Source: an uncultured Oscillospiraceae bacterium (GTDB lineage Bacteria; Bacillota_A; Clostridia; Oscillospirales; Oscillospiraceae). Taken from it: DNA of 7,428 bases. A model generated the notes under the pieces. The model saw only the letters and a list, made by a program, of their open reading frames with translations, ran no database searches and was not told where the DNA came from. The DNA is taken from contig CAAEOU010000279.1 of the NCBI GenBank assembly GCA_900757695.1, positions 1-7,428 on the forward strand, written 5' to 3'. Made by a program: the position numbers and the translations under genes. Positions 6,289 through 7,428 of the stretch are shown in pieces (position 1 is the stretch's first letter; every line of letters starts with the position of its first letter).

Positions 6289-6651
6289 TTAAAATGCGTT
6301 TTTAATATGTCTCACCGGCAGCGGGCAGGTGTCCATACCGTCCTTGGCATAGAGTGCCACCACGTCAAACCGGGGCTGCTTGTTTGTTTCATGGATTTGG
6401 AGATACCGCTGTGCCGTCAGCCGCAGCTTTTCCTGTTTTCCGGGCGTCACCGCCTCCTCGGGAAGGCCGTGGGACACGGATCTCCGGAGCTTGACCTCCA
6501 CAAAGATCAGATATTCCTCATCCTCTGCGATCAGATCGATCTCTCCATAGCGACTGTGATAATTCCGCTGGATAATATGGTACCCCTGATCCATTAAAAA
6601 GCGGGCCGCCTTTTCCTCGCCCCAGGCGCCAAGGGCATTACTTTTCCCCAT
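6289..6651 (-). CDS. yraN: YraN/UPF0102 family protein, nuclease-like fold
   Basis: A 120-residue protein of the YraN (UPF0102) family, which has the PD-(D/E)xK restriction-endonuclease-like fold seen in Holliday-junction resolvases; a biochemical role is not well established. Visible hallmarks are the N-terminal helix with GAWGEEKAARFL near 8-19, RNYHSRYGEIDLIA at 29-42 with D39, and FVEVKLR at 50-56 with E52 and K54 as the likely catalytic pair. RFDVVAL near 94-100 is the usual C-terminal strand. Length is normal. The ATG at 6651 lies inside the end of rnhB (14-nt overlap) and has only a weak GAAAAAG upstream, so it probably depends on re-initiation after rnhB. Pairing with rnhB and ylqF is a recurrent order in Firmicutes and fits a nucleic-acid or ribosome-related job, which is inference from context. 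Confidence 0.92.
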   Translation of the reverse strand: MGKSNALGAWGEEKAARFLMDQGYHIIQRNYHSRYGEIDLIAEDEEYLIFVEVKLRRSVSHGLPEEAVTPGKQEKLRLTAQRYLQIHETNKQPRFDVVALYAKDGMDTCPLPVRHIKNAF

Positions 6652-7270
6652 AGAACTTTTTCAGGAACGTCTGCCGGTGAATGGGGCACATGCCATACTC
6701 CCGAATAGCGTCATAGTGCCGCCGGGTGCCGTAGCCCTTATGGACGGCGAAGCCATACTGGGGATATTCCTGATCCATTTTTTCCATGTACATATCCCGG
6801 GTGACCTTGGCCAGAATAGAGGCCGCCGCAATGGAAGCATCCTTGGCATCGCCCTTTACCACCGCCATGGCTTCCACGCCGAAATCCGTTACACGGTTTC
6901 CATCAATCAGCGCCAGATCCGGTTTGGGCTCCAGCTGTGCAATTGCCTCGTGCATCGCCTGAAATGTAGCGTTTAAGATATTGATCTCATCGATGATTTT
7001 TTCATCCACCATGGAAATCCCGTATGCGATTGCCTGTTCCTTGATGATCGGAAACAGCTCCCGGCGTTTTTTATCCGTGAGCTGCTTGGAATCGTTCAGC
7101 CCCGGGATCTCATATCCTTCCGGCAGGATCACCGCCGCCGCACACACCGGCCCCGCCAATGGCCCTCGGCCTGCTTCATCCACGCCGCATATCAAAATGC
7201 TGCCGCGCTGCGCCTTCAGCTCCCGCTGAAGCGCCCAGAGATCCACAGGCTCCTTATCCTTCTTCGCCAT
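6638..7270 (-). CDS. rnhB: ribonuclease HII
   Basis: Ribonuclease HII cuts the RNA strand of RNA-DNA hybrids and starts removal of single ribonucleotides misincorporated in DNA. The 210-residue protein carries the four acidic active-site residues by alignment with the E. coli enzyme: D31 and E32 in GVDEAGRGP, D123 in LIDGN, and D141 in VKGD. It also has the flanking signatures LNDSK at 58-62 and SIAAASILAKVTRD at 146-159. GYGTRRHYD and a basic tail (HRQTFLKKF) complete the family pattern. About 25 residues precede the catalytic core, a common N-terminal extension in Firmicutes. The ATG at 7270 follows GGAGGAA at 7278-7284 with 7-nt spacing. The gene starts inside the end of ylqF (17-nt overlap) and its end overlaps the yraN-like start, so this is a tight operon. 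The call is secure. Confidence 0.98.
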   Translation of the reverse strand: MAKKDKEPVDLWALQRELKAQRGSILICGVDEAGRGPLAGPVCAAAVILPEGYEIPGLNDSKQLTDKKRRELFPIIKEQAIAYGISMVDEKIIDEINILNATFQAMHEAIAQLEPKPDLALIDGNRVTDFGVEAMAVVKGDAKDASIAAASILAKVTRDMYMEKMDQEYPQYGFAVHKGYGTRRHYDAIREYGMCPIHRQTFLKKFYGEK

Positions 7271-7428
7271 TGCTTTGTTCCTCCGTTTTATCCGGCATTT
7301 CCAGTGTGAATCTGCCCAGCTTCCCGCTGCGGTATTCCTCCAGCAGCACTCGGCTCATGCGCTCGGTATCGATCTCACCGCCGGAGATCAGCATTCCACG
7401 CTTTCGACCGCAGAGCTCCAGGAGCTCA
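7254..7428 (-). CDS. ylqF: ribosome biogenesis GTPase YlqF/RbgA, C-terminal end (cut by window edge)
   Basis: Only the last 57 residues and the TAA stop (7256-7254) are in the window; reading starts at 7427. The visible part, ELLELCGRKRGMLISGGEID then ERMSRVLLEEYRSGKLGRF, matches the C-terminal helical domain of YlqF/RbgA, where a KRG...GGEID segment is followed by a helix and RSGKLGR. The family is a circularly permuted GTPase needed for late assembly of the 50S ribosomal subunit. The GTPase motifs themselves would lie past the right edge. The final residues (MPDKTEEQSNGEEG) are a non-conserved acidic tail that overlaps the rnhB start by 17 nt and contains the rnhB ribosome binding site. The ylqF-rnhB order, common in Firmicutes, supports the identification. 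Confidence 0.88.
   Translation of the reverse strand, partial: ELLELCGRKRGMLISGGEIDTERMSRVLLEEYRSGKLGRFTLEMPDKTEEQSNGEEG
7278..7284 (-). promoter_or_regulatory. ribosome binding site of rnhB, inside ylqF
   Basis: GGAGGAA on the minus strand, 7 nt before the rnhB ATG at 7270. It is embedded in the coding end of ylqF and confirms the overlapping start. Confidence 0.8.

Noticed and set aside
5062..6597. A 511-codon plus-strand open frame opposite thrC and the yraN-like gene
   Set aside because: It has the same cause as the other antisense frames, and both sense genes have clear catalytic motifs.
1..7428. Search for mobile elements, CRISPR arrays, tRNA or rRNA genes, toxin-antitoxin or defence modules
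   Set aside because: No transposase, integrase, long repeat, spaced repeat array or cloverleaf-like sequence was seen, and the region is densely filled with conserved housekeeping genes on one strand.

Overview
This window looks like ordinary chromosomal housekeeping DNA from a Gram-positive bacterium of the phylum Bacillota. It is most likely a moderately GC-rich gut member of the Clostridia, for example from the Oscillospirales. The evidence is the protein sequences (Firmicutes-type ClpP, ClpX, trigger factor, YlqF/RbgA), strong AGGAGG-type ribosome binding sites, and two familiar gene orders: ylqF-rnhB-yraN and tig-clpP-clpX-lon. The phylum call is firm. The family-level guess is inference from general resemblance only.

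All nine genes lie on the minus strand, so transcription runs from right (7428) to left (1). Two blocks are visible. The right block (7428 to 4088) holds the 3' end of ylqF/rbgA (50S ribosome assembly GTPase), rnhB (ribonuclease HII), a YraN-family nuclease-fold protein, thrC (threonine synthase) and a small metallophosphoesterase. These are packed with overlaps of 17, 14 and 1 nt and one 27-nt gap, so they are probably one operon that starts beyond the right edge. The left block (4087 to 1) is the protein-quality-control cluster tig-clpP-clpX-lon: a ribosome-bound chaperone, the ClpP peptidase, its unfoldase ClpX, and the N-terminal part of the Lon protease, cut by the left edge.

The only sizeable non-coding stretch is the 202 nt between the phosphoesterase and tig. 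It holds a near-consensus housekeeping promoter with a 17-nt spacer, an extended -10 and an AT-rich upstream tract, followed by a leader of roughly 100 nt that can fold in more than one way and ends with a UUCG hairpin next to the tig ribosome binding site. A second notable RNA element is a 16-bp hairpin between clpX and lon with no U-tract after it. It may set apart lon expression from that of the genes upstream.

I found no mobile element, CRISPR array, RNA gene or defence system, and nothing I would call a new biological system. The points worth a second look are regulatory: the clpX-lon hairpin, the structured tig leader, the lack of recognisable heat-shock operators on this proteolysis operon, and the coupling of an uncharacterised phosphoesterase to thrC.
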